From Hyparrhenia diplandra (Eukaryota > Streptophyta > Magnoliopsida > Poales > Poaceae), in NCBI GenBank assembly GCA_015847255.1, contig JADLZK010009412.1:62001-126000 (forward strand): a stretch of DNA of 64,000 bases. The letters are read 5' to 3'. Below, piece by piece: positions 23,793-36,114 of this stretch. The notes under the pieces are model-generated. The model saw only the letters and a program-made list of their open reading frames with translations. It was not told where the DNA came from and did no database searches. The position numbers were made by a program, and so were the translations under genes. Within the stretch, counting starts at the first letter, position 1. Every line of letters begins with the position of its first letter.

Positions 23793-26700
23793 TGTCACAC
23801 CCCATTTCTGAGGTTCCTTAATCACACGTATTTGCGCCAGGATCACGCACAAATACGCCTAATTAAGTGTAGATATGATATCAAAAACTATACTTTTATT
23901 GCTATTGAGGAAAATATGATACATGGTTTGGGTTTACATGACTCGGCCATAGGCCTACTATTATAAACCTATCAGAGATCCTACGCAACACCTATAATAG
24001 GGCTCCATTCCTACAGGCAAGCTTGGAGTGCGGACAAACCCCTGGACTTACTCCTATTGTACGATCCTATACAACGTCTTCACGTAGCGTCTTCGTGGTT
24101 TCTCCGTCTTCTGGTGTGGTCCATCCTCGTGTCATCCTTCGTGGCTCGATTTCCTTGGATACACTCCTGCAGCTGGCATTCTAAAAATAGAGAAGAGGGG
24201 TGAGTACTTTCGTACTCAGCAAGTCCAAACCAGGGGGTTGAAATTATTAGGGGTTGGGCCCTAGCAGAGTCTCTAAAACTGCTCTTGCTAGTTCCCGAAC
24301 TAATTATCAAAGCTCAAGGTACAAGGTCACATACCAGATTCTCTTATGTGTTTCTAATCATAGATGTTCCGGCCTAGCATTTGCCCATTCCAAGGACGTG
24401 GCTATTCGAATAGATTTAGTTAACTCTGCAGAGGTTGTACAAATTTCCCCACACGATAGGCGTTGTCTACACCATGGCCTATGGTTCGACAGCCTAACGA
24501 GATCCCACCCGCTTGGGTGCTACCCTAGGTATATTGGTATAATCTTCACCACGACTTCTCGGGGTTGGAAGGACAACACGCCACCCTAAGATGACGCATC
24601 ATCACCCTAGACAATATGGTGATACCAAATCACCCACGGCTTTACAGGTAATACCTAATTACCCAACATATACTGTCAACACCACTCTCAATCTCAAATC
24701 ATCAATATGTGCCTCTAGCACTGCGCCACCGCGCCCAAACACTTCCGTGGAAGACCACTCAAAGATCCACGCCAACCGGACATGGGGCCACTCTCCCCAC
24801 ATCCGCTCCTAATAGGTCGCTTGCCCTTTCCGCCACCTTGGATCCCATTATACCTCAACCCAACGGGGTGTGAATCAAGCCGTCCCATAAACGACGTGTG
24901 GCTGTACGAAATATCGCACTAGGTAGAAGGTCTATGAACCGGTCCTTAGGGAGGCGAGCATCTCTCCGCGGGATTCATCCCCGATTGTGATTAGTCCACC
25001 TCCATGTAGACTATCACCACTCACCTTTTTGTTGGAGGGTTCACATTCTTACTTAGGTTACATCGATCTTATTTATCCATTTTATATCATCATTCATCAT
25101 TATATTAAGGTCATGATTAAGGGGGGTAAGGACTTGCCTCTATCCACCGAAGAGTATATCCAAGGTTCTTGTCCCGGTGCTCTTGATTCCCCGTGGCTTG
25201 GTGTAGCGATGCTCGGGTTCTCCGGACGGTCGGCGATCTCCTACGACAACAAACATGAAACACAAGCTTAACCATCAAAGCAAACGACGTTCCTACGTGG
25301 GTTGTTTTAGGGGTGGATGGATAGATTACTATCTACTCCTATCATTATTTCGTAAGTTTGAAGTAGGATAGGAGAAAGAGAATCCACCCATCAACGGGGT
25401 TCCTTACGGGCTGGGTTTGCGAGGTACGGATGCCTGATGGAGAACCAAATCATATCGCTAATGTTCACTATCATGTGAACTTGAAGGACATGATAGGGTT
25501 GGTTTCCTATAGGTCCAGACGGGGTTAGTGACACATACGCTTAGGCATGCGTATATGCTTAGGGTTAGCGTGGTTAGGATCCTAATCTAGGGTTAGCCAC
25601 ACATATGATACTAAATGACGCCGTGCATACCCTATGTGTGTATAGGACATGTATACTAGAGTGTGTGTCACGGAGTACACATATACGAGTATACGGCTAG
25701 GTTAGGGGGGTTAGCCATCCGTAGATATAGTCGATAGGTATATACGTATATTTATTTATATTTCACAATACCACTCTATGCATTTATATACATACATAAC
25801 CTACCGCAGATATCTAGCATGTGGACAACTACGTGTGTGTATATTCGAGTATTCATGTACGTGAGAGTGTACACGCATACAAGAATATACGGTGCAAGGT
25901 GTGGGTTAGCGGAAGGGGTAAGCTAGGGTTTACGTAAATCTACGGTGCGCGATTAAATAAATATAAATCATACAACAACTAGAATTTAATTGGGCATCAA
26001 ATATTATGGCAAGGATATGAATAAATAGAGCATGATTTTAGAAGAATTATGGAACTGGAACAGAGTGATTTGGAATTGGAACGGAAAAGATGTGAATTTC
26101 CAAAGTTTAATTTAGGATTTATAAATGAATTAAACTTTGGAAATTATTTCTGGAATTTTAGAATTTATGGAACTGGGATGTAAAAGCTTGGGTAGGGCCT
26201 GGGGTGTACCTAGTTTATTTATAAATTTTCTGGGAATTTCCTGTAAGCTGGAAAATGGACTTTTGCTCTTTCGTGTACACCATCTCGGGTGTACCTAGCA
26301 TTTTAGCCAGGGCTGACGCGCGGGGCCAGGCTGTTGGCTTGGTCCGCGTGCACTGTGCCATGGACCTGGTTTACACTGTGCGATAGACCTGCTGCTCCTC
26401 CCTTTGGTTCACGTGGACTAGGTGTATGGAAAAAGGAGGGGAGGGGATAAGAAAGGGATCGATTTCCCTGCTGCTCTCCGTTCGCCGTCCCGTTTAGTCG
26501 TCCGTCCAAGCGAGGGGCGAGAGTTGGCCGGCGGGCGGTGGTGTAGGTGGTGCAAGGCAAGGCGGCAGGATGGCGGTGCTTTAGCGGGCAGCAGGTGTGG
26601 CGGAGAGCGCGCGGCGGCGTTGCTGGGTGGAGCTGGGCGGCGGCGATGCGCGTGCTCGCGGCCTCCGCTCCGGCGTGCTGCGGCCTTGGCGGCTGGTGGC

Positions 26701-28309
26701 GAGCCGCAGCGGCGGTGAGCGGCGCTGCAAGGCGTGGCGCTGGCATGGCTTGCACAGCGCGGCGGCAAAGGCGAGGTGCTGGTGGCGAGCGGCTGCTGGT
26801 GTGTGAGCAGGGCGGCGGCGCGGACCGCAGCGTGGTGCGCGTCGAGGCCATGGCGAGCTGGGGCGCGCGGCGAGGCAGAGATGGGACGCTGGCGCGGCGA
26901 CGCGATGGGAAGCAGAGCGGTGGCGCGGCGTTCCGGCATGGCTCGCGAAGAACAGAGGGAAGGAGGGGGAAGGGAGCTCGGGGAGGAGGAAATGGAGTCC
27001 GAGCTCGAGGGGCGAGGCTCCCCTGCGGCCATGGCTGCCCCTTTATAGGCGCGGCGAGGCGGCTCGCCGGCCATGATATTTTCCGGCAAACCGGCAAGCT
27101 CCAGTGCGACGTGGCGTGGCCAGCTCGGCGGTGCTGTTGCTTCGTCGTCGGTCACAGCGGATGTCGGCGGGTGACGACGACGGAGGAGCTGGCGTCCAGC
27201 GGCGCTGCTGTGGTGCGGTCGGCGAGAGCAGTGGCGGCATTGTCGCAGCCGGACGCGGGAGCGACGCGGAGGTGACGCGGTGAGCGGAATCTACGGCGAA
27301 TATTCTTGCGTCCGAGCTCTGTGGATTGAGCTGGCCGTCGTGGTGCAGTGGAGGTGGTGACCGGAGCTGTGTGGGCGTCGTCGGGCACAGCGGTTGTCGG
27401 CACGTCGCGACGACGGAGGAGGACAGCAGCGGCACTATTTGCCGGTCAATCGGGCTGTCGCCCGCGTGTTGTGCGTGCTTGGAAAAACAGGGAGGTAGGA
27501 GAGGGAGCTGACGGGTGGGACCCGCGTGTAAGAGGAAGAAAGGGAGAAGAGATGGTGTGGGCTGCTGCTGACTCTGAGCTGGACCGTGCTGGGCCAAAAG
27601 GAGGAGCCCGTCGGCACTTTATTTCCCATTTTCCATTTGTAATTTATATATCCCCATGTATACATGTTTTGGTTACACACACTATATCTATATGTGTGTA
27701 CTTGTATTTTCATACATCCATATATATACAGGTGTGCTCGTATTTATTTATTTATGTATACATGCGGTAATATTTATTTCCCAGAAAATAAACTAAGTAC
27801 TTTGGAATTTTAGGATTGGAAATATGATGGTGGTTGGTAATTTAAGGAGATGGTCAAAGGGATTGTTTGGTCGAGATGATCAAGGGTTTTATTAGGTCAA
27901 GGAATATTAGTTGGTGGAGAGATCAAGGATATTGTTTGACAATTCAAGGAGGGGTCAAGGGGTATGTGGTGGGGTTGACAAGGAGAGTGTTTGGGTGAAG
28001 GATGATCAAGGATTTATTTGGTGGTTGGAAATTCAAGGAAAAGGTCTAGGTAAATATTTAGAGGAGGGTAACAAGGAATATTATTTGATGCCAATAAATA
28101 AATTCTAGCTCAATACTCATGCAAGCAATCATTCAAGCATACATTCCAACATTCAAACAAAGGCTAAATTCTATATGGTGGATTTTGATGTAGGGTTTTC
28201 GAAAAAGCGGTTTTGGGTTGTGCGGAAAAATAAATCAAGTTTTAGTTGTAATTATAAAAAGTTCAAATTTTTAGTGAATTTTAAAATGATGCAAAAACAC
28301 GGTGTTACA
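23793..28309 (-). repeat. Right LTR (5' LTR in element orientation)
   Basis: This is the 4517-bp partner of the left LTR. It keeps ordinary CAG and CTG words at many places where the left copy has CGG, CG or CCG, for example CTGCTG at about 26468 against CCGCCG at about 20226. Its promoter should lie near the right end on the minus strand, but I could not single out a TATA box. Confidence 0.88.
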
Positions 28310-28314
28310 CGTGG

Positions 28315-31300
28315 ACATCACAGGAAAAAACATAAAGCTACAACATCTCGAAGACGTGACCATGTCTCGTGAGAACGGGCTAACTTCGCCCATCCGACTC
28401 GAATTAAGCGTTGTCGGTCTCGTTGGAAGGGCGCTCCAAATTCTACACCCTAGGATGCAAAAATCATGGAATGGAGCAAGTACTATTTATTTGACCTAAT
28501 GAAAACCTCATGCCTTAGTCTCAACAAGGCTTTTCTATAATCGCGTGAAGGAAAATTTCGTGGCCATGGACCCTAGTGCTTCTATGGGACCGGAGGTGCG
28601 GAAAAAGAAGAGGATTCAAAGTCTGTTGTGTTTTCTGTGATGAGAACAAAGTTGGCAACGTCCTTAACTGCCGCGGATATCACAGGAAAAAGCATAAAGC
28701 TACAACATCTCGAAGATGTGATCATATCTCGTAGAATGGGGCTAAGTTCATCCATTGGACTCAGAATTAAGTGATGTCGGTCTCGTTGGAAAGAGGGCTC
28801 GAAATTCTACACCCTTGAAAACAAAAATCGTGGAATGGACCAAGTACTGCAAAAATCATGGAATGGAGCATGTACTATGTATTTGACCCAATAAAAACCT
28901 CATGTCTTAGTCTAAACAAGACTTTTCTATAATCGCATGAAGGAAAATTTCTTGATCGTGGACCCTAGTGCTTCTCTGGGACCGGAGGTGTGAAAAAAGA
29001 AGAGGATTCAAAGTCAGTTGTGTTTCCTGTGACAGGAATAGACTTGGCAATGTCCTTAACTACCGTGGACGTCACAGGAAAAAGCATAAAGCAACAACAT
29101 TGGCAACGTCCTTAACTACCGTGCACGTCACAGGTAAAAGCATAAAGCTACAACATCTCGAAGACATAACCATGTCTTGTAAAACGGGGCTAACTTCATC
29201 CATCGGAATCAGAATTAAGCGCTATCGGTCTTGTTGGAAAGAGGGCTCTAAATTCTACACCCTAGGAAGCAAAAAATCTTTGAATGGAGTAGGTACTATT
29301 TATTTGACCCAATAAAAATCTTATGCCTTAGTCTAAACAAGGGCTTTCTATAATCGCGTGAAGGAAACTTGCTTGGCCGTGGACCCTAGTGCTTCTTCGG
29401 GACCGGAGGTCCAAAAAAAGAAGAGGATTCAAAGTCCGTTGTGTTTCCTATGATGAGAACAGACTTGGCAATGCCCTTAACTGTTGTGGACGTCATAGGG
29501 AAAAGCAAAAAGGTACAACATCTCGAAGACGTGACCATGTCTCGTAGAACGATGCTAACTTCGTCCATCGGACTCAGAATTAAGCGTGTCGGTCTCGTTG
29601 GAAATAGGGCTCCAAATTCTACACCTAGGAAGCAAAAATCATGGAATGGAGCAAGTACTATTTATTTGACCCAATAAAAACCTCATGTCTTAGTCTAAAC
29701 AAGGCTTTTATATAATCGCGTGAAGGAAAATTTCGTGGCCGCGGACCCAAGTGCTTCTATGGGACCGGAGGTGCGGAAAAAGAAGAGGATTCAAAGTCCG
29801 TTGTGTTTTCTGTGATGAGAACAAACTTGGCAACGTCCTTAACTGCCGCGGATATCACAGGAAAAAGCATAAAGCTACAACAACTCGAAGACTTGACCAT
29901 GTCTCGTAGAATGATGCTAACTTCGTCCATCGGACTTAGAATTAAGCGCTGTCGGTCTCGTTGGAAAGAGGGCTCCAAATTCTACACCCTAGGAAGCAAA
30001 AATCATGGAATGGAGCAAGTACTATTTATTTGACCCAATAAAAACCTCATGTCTTAGTCTAAACAAGGTTTTTCTATAATCGCATGAAGGAAAATTTCTT
30101 GGCTGTTGACCCTAGTGCTTCTCCAAGACCGGAGGTGCAGAAAAAGAAGAGGATTCAAAGTCCGTTGTGTTTCCTGTGATAGGAATAGACTTGGCAATGT
30201 CCTTAACTACCGTGGACGTCACAGGAAAAAGCATAAAGCAACAACACTGGCAACGTCCTTAACTAGCGTGCACGTCACAGAAAAAAGCATACAGCTACAA
30301 CATCTTGAAGACATAACCATGTCTTGTAAAACGGGGCTAAATTCATCCATCAGAATCAGAATTAAGCGCTATCGGTCTTGTTAGAAAGAGGGCTCCAAAT
30401 TCTACTCCCTAGGAAGCAAAAATCATTGAATGGAGTAAGTACTATTCATTTGGCCCAATAAAAACCTTATGCCTTAGTCTAAACAAAGCTTTTCTAAAAT
30501 CACGTGAAGGAAAATTGCTTGGCCGTGGAAACTAGTGCTTCTCCGGGACCGGAGGTGTAGAAAAAGAAGAGGATTAAAAGTCTGTTGTGTTTCCTATGAT
30601 GAGAACAGACTTGGCAACGTCCTTAACGACTGTGGACATCACAGGAAAAAACATAAAGCTACAACATATCGAAGACGTGACCATGTCTCATAGAACGGGG
30701 CTAACTTTGTCCATCGGACTCAGAATTAGGCATTGTCGGTCTCGTTGGAAGGGGGGCTCCAAATTCTACACCCTAGGATGCAAAAATCATGGAATGAAGC
30801 AAGTACTATTTATTTGACCTAATGAAAACCTCATGCCTTAGTCTAAACAAGGCTTTTCTATAATTGCATGAAGGAAAATTTCATGGCCATGGACCCTAGT
30901 GCTTCTATGGGACCGGAGGTGTGGAAAAAGAAGAGGATTCAAAGTCCGTTGTGTTTTCTATGATGAGAACAAACTTGGCAACGTCCTTAACTGCCGCGGA
31001 TATCACAGGAAAATGCATAAAGCTACAACATCTAGAAAGTCTCTAGAATGAGGCTAACTTCATCCATTGGACTCAGAATTAAGCGATGTCGGTCTCGTTG
31101 AAAAGAGGGCTCGAAATTCTACACCCTTGAAAACAAAATCGTGGAATGGACCAAGTCATCGCAAAAAAATCGTGGAATGGAGCGTACTATGTATTTGACC
31201 CAATAAAAACCTCATATCTTAGTCTAAACAAGGCTTTTCTATAATCGCATGAAGGAAAATTTCTTGGCCGTGGACCCTAGTGCGTCTCTGGGACCGGAGG

Positions 31301-32629
31301 TGCGAAAAAAGAAGAGGATTCAATGTCAGTTGTGTTTCCCGTGATAAGAATAGACTTGGCAATGTCCTTAACTACCGTGGACGTCACAAGAAAAAGCATA
31401 AAGAAACAACATTGGCAACGTCCTTAACTACCGTGCACGTCACAGGAAAAAGCATAAAGCTATAGCATCTCGAAGACATAACCATGTCTTGTAAAATGGG
31501 GCTAACTTCATCCATCAGAATCAGAATTAAGCGCTATCGGTCTTGGTGGAAAGAGGGCTCTAAATTCTAAACCCTAGGAAGCAAAAAATCTTTGAATGGA
31601 GTAAGTACTATTTATTTGACCCAATAAAAATCTTATGCCTTAGTCTAAACAAGGGTTTTCTATAATCGCGTGATGGAAACTTGCTTGGTCGTGGACCCTA
31701 GTGCTTCTCCAGGACCAACGGTGCAAAAAAAAGAAGAGGATTCAAAGTCCGTTGTGTTTCCTATGATGAGAACTTGACTTGGCAATGCCCTTAAGCGTCG
31801 TGGACATCATAGGAAAAAGCATAAAGTTACAACATCTCGAAGACGTGACCTTGTCTCGTAGAACGATGCTAACTTCATCCATCGGACTCAGAATTAAGCG
31901 TGTCAGTCTCGTTGGAAAGAGGGCTCCAAATTCTACACCTCGGAAGCAAAAATCATGGAATTGAGCAATTACTATTTATTTGACACAATAAAAACCTCAT
32001 GTCTTAGTCTGAACAAGGCTTTTCTATAACCGCATGAAGGAAAATTTCTTGGCCGTGGACCCTAGTGCTTCTCTGGGACCGGAGGTGCAAAAAAAGAAGA
32101 GGATTCAAAGTCAGTTGTGTTTCCCGTGATAGGAATAGACTTGGCAATGTCCTTAAGTGGACGTCATAGGAAAAAGCATAAAGCAACAACATTGGCAACG
32201 TCCTTAACTACCGTGCACGTCACAGGAAAAACCATAAAGCTACAACATCTCAAAGACATGACCATGTCTTGTAAAACGGGGCTAACTTCATCCATCAGAA
32301 TCAGAATCAGAATTAAGCGCTATTGGTCTTGTTGGAAACAGGGCTCTAAATTCTACACCCTAGGAAGGAAAAAATCTTTGAATGGAGTAAGTACTATTTA
32401 TTTGACCCAATAAAAAACTTATGCCTTAGTCTAAACAAGGCTTTTCTATAATCACGTGAAGGAAACTTGCTTGGCCGTGGACCCTAGTGCTTCTCCGGGA
32501 CTGGAGGTGCAAAAAAAAGAAGAGGATTCAAAGTCTGCTGTGTTTCCTATGATGAGAACAGACTTGGCAACACCCTTAACTGTCATGGACATCATAGGAA
32601 AAAGCATAAAGCTACAAGAACTTGAAGAC
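28315..32629 (+). repeat. Satellite array, block 3
   Basis: Monomer landmarks are at 28548, 28940, 29361, 29723, 30087, 30507, 30871, 31252, 31674, 32037 and 32459, giving spacings 392, 421, 362, 364, 420, 364, 381, 422, 363 and 422. With the LTR element removed the split monomer measures 362 bp. The array stops after about 170 bp of the last monomer at GAAGACG, where a different 184-bp repeat begins. Recurrent 60-115-codon frames only reflect monomer identity. Confidence 0.9.
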
Positions 32630-33246
32630 GGCCTGTTTTCTGGCGATCCAAGCGATAGAACCCCGGGCACCGCCCATTTAGGCTGCTCCGATATTGTGGG
32701 TAGGCCTTGTGCAATCCTCACCAGCCCTTGTTGGATCCTACATGCCTCCCGAGCCATCGAAAAAGCGGTCCACATGCTTGTTCTGCCGTAAATTTACGGT
32801 CTCGCTACCCGACGGCTTGTTTTCTGGCAATCCAAGCGATAGAACCCCGGGCGCCGCCCATTCAGGCCACTCCGATAGCGTGGGTAGGCCTTGTGCAATC
32901 CTCACCAGCCCGTGTTAGATCTTACACACCTCCCGGGCCATCAAAAAAGCGGTCTACGTGCCCGTTCTGCCATAAATTTACGGTCTCGCTACCCGACGGC
33001 CCGTTTTCTGGCAATCCAAGCGATAGAACCCCGAGCGCCGCCCATTTAGTCCGCTCTGATAGCATGGGTAGGCCTTGTGCAATCCTCACCAGCCCATGTT
33101 GGATCTTACACGCCTCCCGGGCCATGGAAAAAGCGGTCCACATGCCCGTTCTGCCGTAAATTTATGGTCTCGCTATCCGATGGCCCGTTTTTTGGCAATC
33201 CAATCGGTAGAACTCTGGGCGCCACCATTTAGGCCGCTCCGATAGT
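32630..33246 (+). repeat. 184-bp tandem repeat, about 3.3 copies
   Basis: Unit starts at about 32631, 32815, 32999 and 33183 (GCCTGTTTTCTGG, GCTTGTTTTCTGG and variants) give an exact 184-bp period. Conserved words are AATCCAAGCGATAGAACCCC, GTAGGCCTTGTGCAATCCTC and CCGTAAATTTACGGTCTCGC. Since 184 is not a multiple of three, a repeat protein is excluded. The array is cut on the right by an LTR-like sequence at 33252. Confidence 0.85.
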
Positions 33247-33251
33247 GTGGG

Positions 33252-34425
33252 TGTAACACCCTAGGTGTTAACCACTGCATAATCATATGCATTTCATACC
33301 ATAAGCATCATTTGCATGCATGCATTTGTAACTTATATCTTGTGATGTTTATAATTGCTTGCTATGCTTTGATATGCCATGTTATGTATGAAATGCTTGC
33401 ATAATTAGTTGTTTAACCTTTAATTATGCTTAGCTATATTTAGAAGATGTTTTAGGGCAAGGTTTATGTTGGTCATGCCATCTAATTATGAATTATTAAT
33501 ATTGTTTGACTTAGTTTGACCTGGAAGTGCTTTGCTTAGGCGGCTTGAAAGTCATAGCTAGAGTGCATGCATGTGTGTGCACCCTTTATAGAAGGTGTAG
33601 ATAATTTTTGTAGAACAAAAGTTGTTATATGCTTGTTTCATGAAAATGTGTGGATCATGCTCAAAAAGTGGTTGCTAGCTTGAAATGCATCTTTGATTTG
33701 AATGTTTTGGTCAAATTTGAATGATTGTGCTTTGATTGCTTGTAGTTCAAAATCTAGGCCAAACTAGACAAAACTTGCTATATATGAAATGTTCTAAATT
33801 TTATAGGCTTCATTTCATATTTAACAAGGTTTGGCCGATTCTCAGAATCTCGAGGTACTGAGCAAAACAGGTTGAATTAGGGTTTTGGGCTTTTTTTGCA
33901 TTTACGTGACGGCTAACGCTTGGCCCTCACGGAAATCGTGGCGGCCACCGCCACCATGCCCTGCGCGTGCACGCCGCGTGGGCGTCGATGCCCAACGCCT
34001 CGCCGTGGTGTCAACTTGCACTCAAAGAGGCCGAGTTGGGGTCGGCGTTGATGTGTGAGCGGGGCGAGTGGCCCGCGGGTCGCGGGCCGAGTGTGGGCGG
34101 TGGGTCGTGTCTCCGGTGTGCGTGGGATTGGGCGGATGCCCGCTTCTTTGCTTTATTCGGTTTTCGGTTCGGTTTGAACCTAAAACCGAACACCGAGCCG
34201 AACCAGCGGTTTCCCCAAATACGAAACCCGAAGCGAACCGAAAAACCGAAAAACCGATATTTCGGTTCGGTTTCGGTTCTGATTCCGCACGATTTTCGGT
34301 TTTCGGTTAAAAATGTGCCTAGGCCGAGCACAACCAAACCTCCTCCGAGTCGGGTCCTCAAGGCAGTCCAGGTCAACATCGGACCACAAAAGGGCAAATG
34401 AGTTATTTCACATGGGCTGGTGGAA
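33252..34425 (+). mobile_element. Gypsy-type LTR fragment (solo or truncated)
   Basis: It opens with TGTAACACCCTAGGTGTTAA, close to the minus-strand start of the insertion ending at 61271. AT-rich DNA gives way to a GC-rich zone (about 33940-34145) and then a CGGTTTTCGGTT-type simple repeat (about 34155-34320). No partner LTR, primer site or duplication was found, so the right edge is approximate. It could be a solo LTR or a truncated end. Confidence 0.5.
34155..34320. repeat. Degenerate CGGTTTTCGGTTCGG simple repeat
   Basis: Short CGGTT/AACCG words alternate on both strands, making the segment partly self-complementary. Its frames are low-complexity and non-coding. Confidence 0.7.
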
Positions 34426-35100
34426 AAAAAATAAAAATGCTAACGAAGTGGACGAGAATGGTATATCTACTACACCTATGTAGCAAAGACCCACTAAGGA
34501 GTTCTCTCGAGCCCTGGTGAAGCCACGTCCACCGGTAATGTAAATTCCCCACCGAGCCTCCCTCGCGTAGCACCACCAGGTCGATCCCCTTCCCCAACGC
34601 ACATGCGCATTTTTCACGCGGCCGTCTCCCTCCTTCCGTGGCGGCGGAGGCGGCGCAATTGCCCCACTCATGAAAATTAGCAGCGCGAAGAGCGCCAGAC
34701 GCCGCTGGGCTACCTCGGGACCTCGAGGTGCCGCTGCGACTACTACAAATAGATGATCCCTCACTAGCCACGGCGTTGCGAAATACCCGGTGCGAAATCG
34801 CGGCGCCCCTCGGAGATGCAGGAGCGGGCGGCATCAGTGGGGCCGACATCCTCGGAGATACACACGCAAGCGTGCGGCGTTCGGTGATATCGCACGTGCC
34901 CCACGCACCGAAGCCGGATAGCTTCACAATCTCTCCTTGCGTGTGTAAGGGCGCGCACGCGTGTGTGTGCGTGTGGTTTGTGCGTCCTTCTTATTGTACC
35001 CTCTCTAAAAAAAAAAAAGTTTTTGCGCCAAGATTTGTTTTTCTCCGTACCTCTCAACGTTGTATTCTCCTTGTATTCCAACTTGGCTAACATGTATTCC
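34426..35100. other. Spacer with a poly(A) run, possible retroposon relic
   Basis: The stretch includes moderately GC-rich sequence, a GTGTGTGTGCGTGTGG tract near 34960-34976 and a 12-A run at about 35007-35018. That combination resembles the 3' end of some grass SINEs, but I found no A/B-box pair or flanking duplication. No gene is supported. Confidence 0.3.
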
Positions 35101-35170
35101 TATGAAAAAAACGGAGCACACCATTGCGAAGAGCTCGTCGCTACGATCAAAACGGATATATTACTTGCTA

Positions 35171-35427
35171 CTCCCTCCGTCTCAAAATAGATGTCATTCT
35201 CGCTTCCCGAGAAGTCGGCGTTTTCAAAATGCCGGCAATTATATATTTAAATATATAAATACTTATGCTAAGTAATTGGTATCATCGGAAAGATCTTGAA
35301 GTCTAGTTTTTAACAAATTTATTTGGAGATTTGAATGTTACACGTATTTTGTACAAATCTAGTCAAAGTTGAGAAAGTTTGACGGCGCACGCTTCCCATA
35401 ACGACATCTATTTTGAGATGGAGGGAG
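35171..35427. mobile_element. Stowaway-type MITE (Tc1/mariner)
   Basis: The 257-bp element has inverted ends CTCCCTCCGTCTCAAAATAG and the complementary CTATTTTGAGATGGAGGGAG, flanked by TA on both sides (35169-35170 and 35428-35429). The partner LTR at 51979-51992 reads TTGCTATGTTTGG with a single TA, which is the unfilled site. The interior is AT-rich and non-coding, as expected for an element moved by a mariner transposase supplied in trans. Confidence 0.93.
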
Positions 35428-36105
35428 TATGTTTGGACTCGGATTGAAAAGATATTGCACAAATAAAATTGGCATGCACCGTGGGTCCCACACGTTCGCA
35501 TCTACGTGAAACGGTGTCATGCCGGGCGAACCGGATCGACACATGGCGAAGCACGCGGCGTGTACCGCCAATTGGCGGCGCAAAGACGATGCTCGAGCAG
35601 AGGAAAGAAACAGCGGCAACAACAACCGACGGGTGGCGAGCGGGCCCCCCGCCCACCCACCGCAGGGAACACGGCGCACCGCACCCCACCGGCCAGAGCC
35701 AACACGCGTGGCGGCCACGGGACGCCGGGCGGCCTCCAGCGCGTCGCGTGTTTGAATGGGGAGCGCTGGCGCCAGCGCGGTCGCGCTGCCGGGCTTGCCC
35801 GCGTGGCGGGGCGGGAGTGGTGCGCGGGAGGCGATTCTTTCGGTTCCACGCGGTCCAGCGCGGTTGGACCGCCCGCACTGCCGGTTCGGCCGGGCCGGCA
35901 CCGTGATTCTTGCCCCGAAACGCAGTACAACTATTGTTTCACCGGTTTAGATCTGGTTCGGGGCCTTAGATGTCGGTTCTCGTCCGGTTTTTCGATCTTT
36001 GCACTAAAGGAAACTTCACAATGAGACCTAGGAGGGTCGGTTGCATGCCACTAGAGGCGGTAGGAAGAGTTACCTTGTATAGGATTGCCCTCTCTCCCTC
36101 TCTAC

Positions 36106-36114
36106 TATAAATAT
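36106..36114 (+). promoter_or_regulatory. LTR TATA box (gag-only element)
   Basis: TATAAATAT follows a pyrimidine-rich CTCTCTACT stretch and is conserved in the other LTR at 52670-52678. It is a good candidate for the RNA polymerase II start of the element transcript. Confidence 0.6.

Larger units (their letters stand above)
17518..28309 (-). mobile_element. LARD-like LTR retrotransposon with giant LTRs, non-coding
   Basis: The two LTRs (4557 and 4517 bp) begin TGTCACACCCC and end TGTTACA on the plus strand and flank only 1718 bp. A 5-bp duplication CGTGG lies at 17513-17517 and 28310-28314. The primer-binding-like site and purine tract show that it reads on the minus strand. The interior has no gag, protease, reverse transcriptase or integrase, so it would depend on proteins from another element. 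LTRs of ~4.5 kb with a short non-coding core match the class called large retrotransposon derivatives, known from Triticeae and other grasses. The family is not identified. Confidence 0.88.

Noticed and set aside
8638..32413. Recurrent 60-115-codon frames in the satellite (e.g. ..RLGNVLNYRGRHRKKHK..)
   Set aside because: They recur only because monomers are alike. Monomer lengths of 392, 365, 364 and 419 are not multiples of three, starts vary, and stops interrupt each unit.
32456..33159. 111-150-codon frames across the 184-bp repeat
   Set aside because: The period is not a multiple of three and successive units are read in different frames.
35359..36024. Overlapping frames of 137-180 codons in the GC-rich part of the 5' LTR
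   Set aside because: The corresponding stretch of the 3' LTR (52087-52458) has different frames and stops, so selection on a protein is not apparent.
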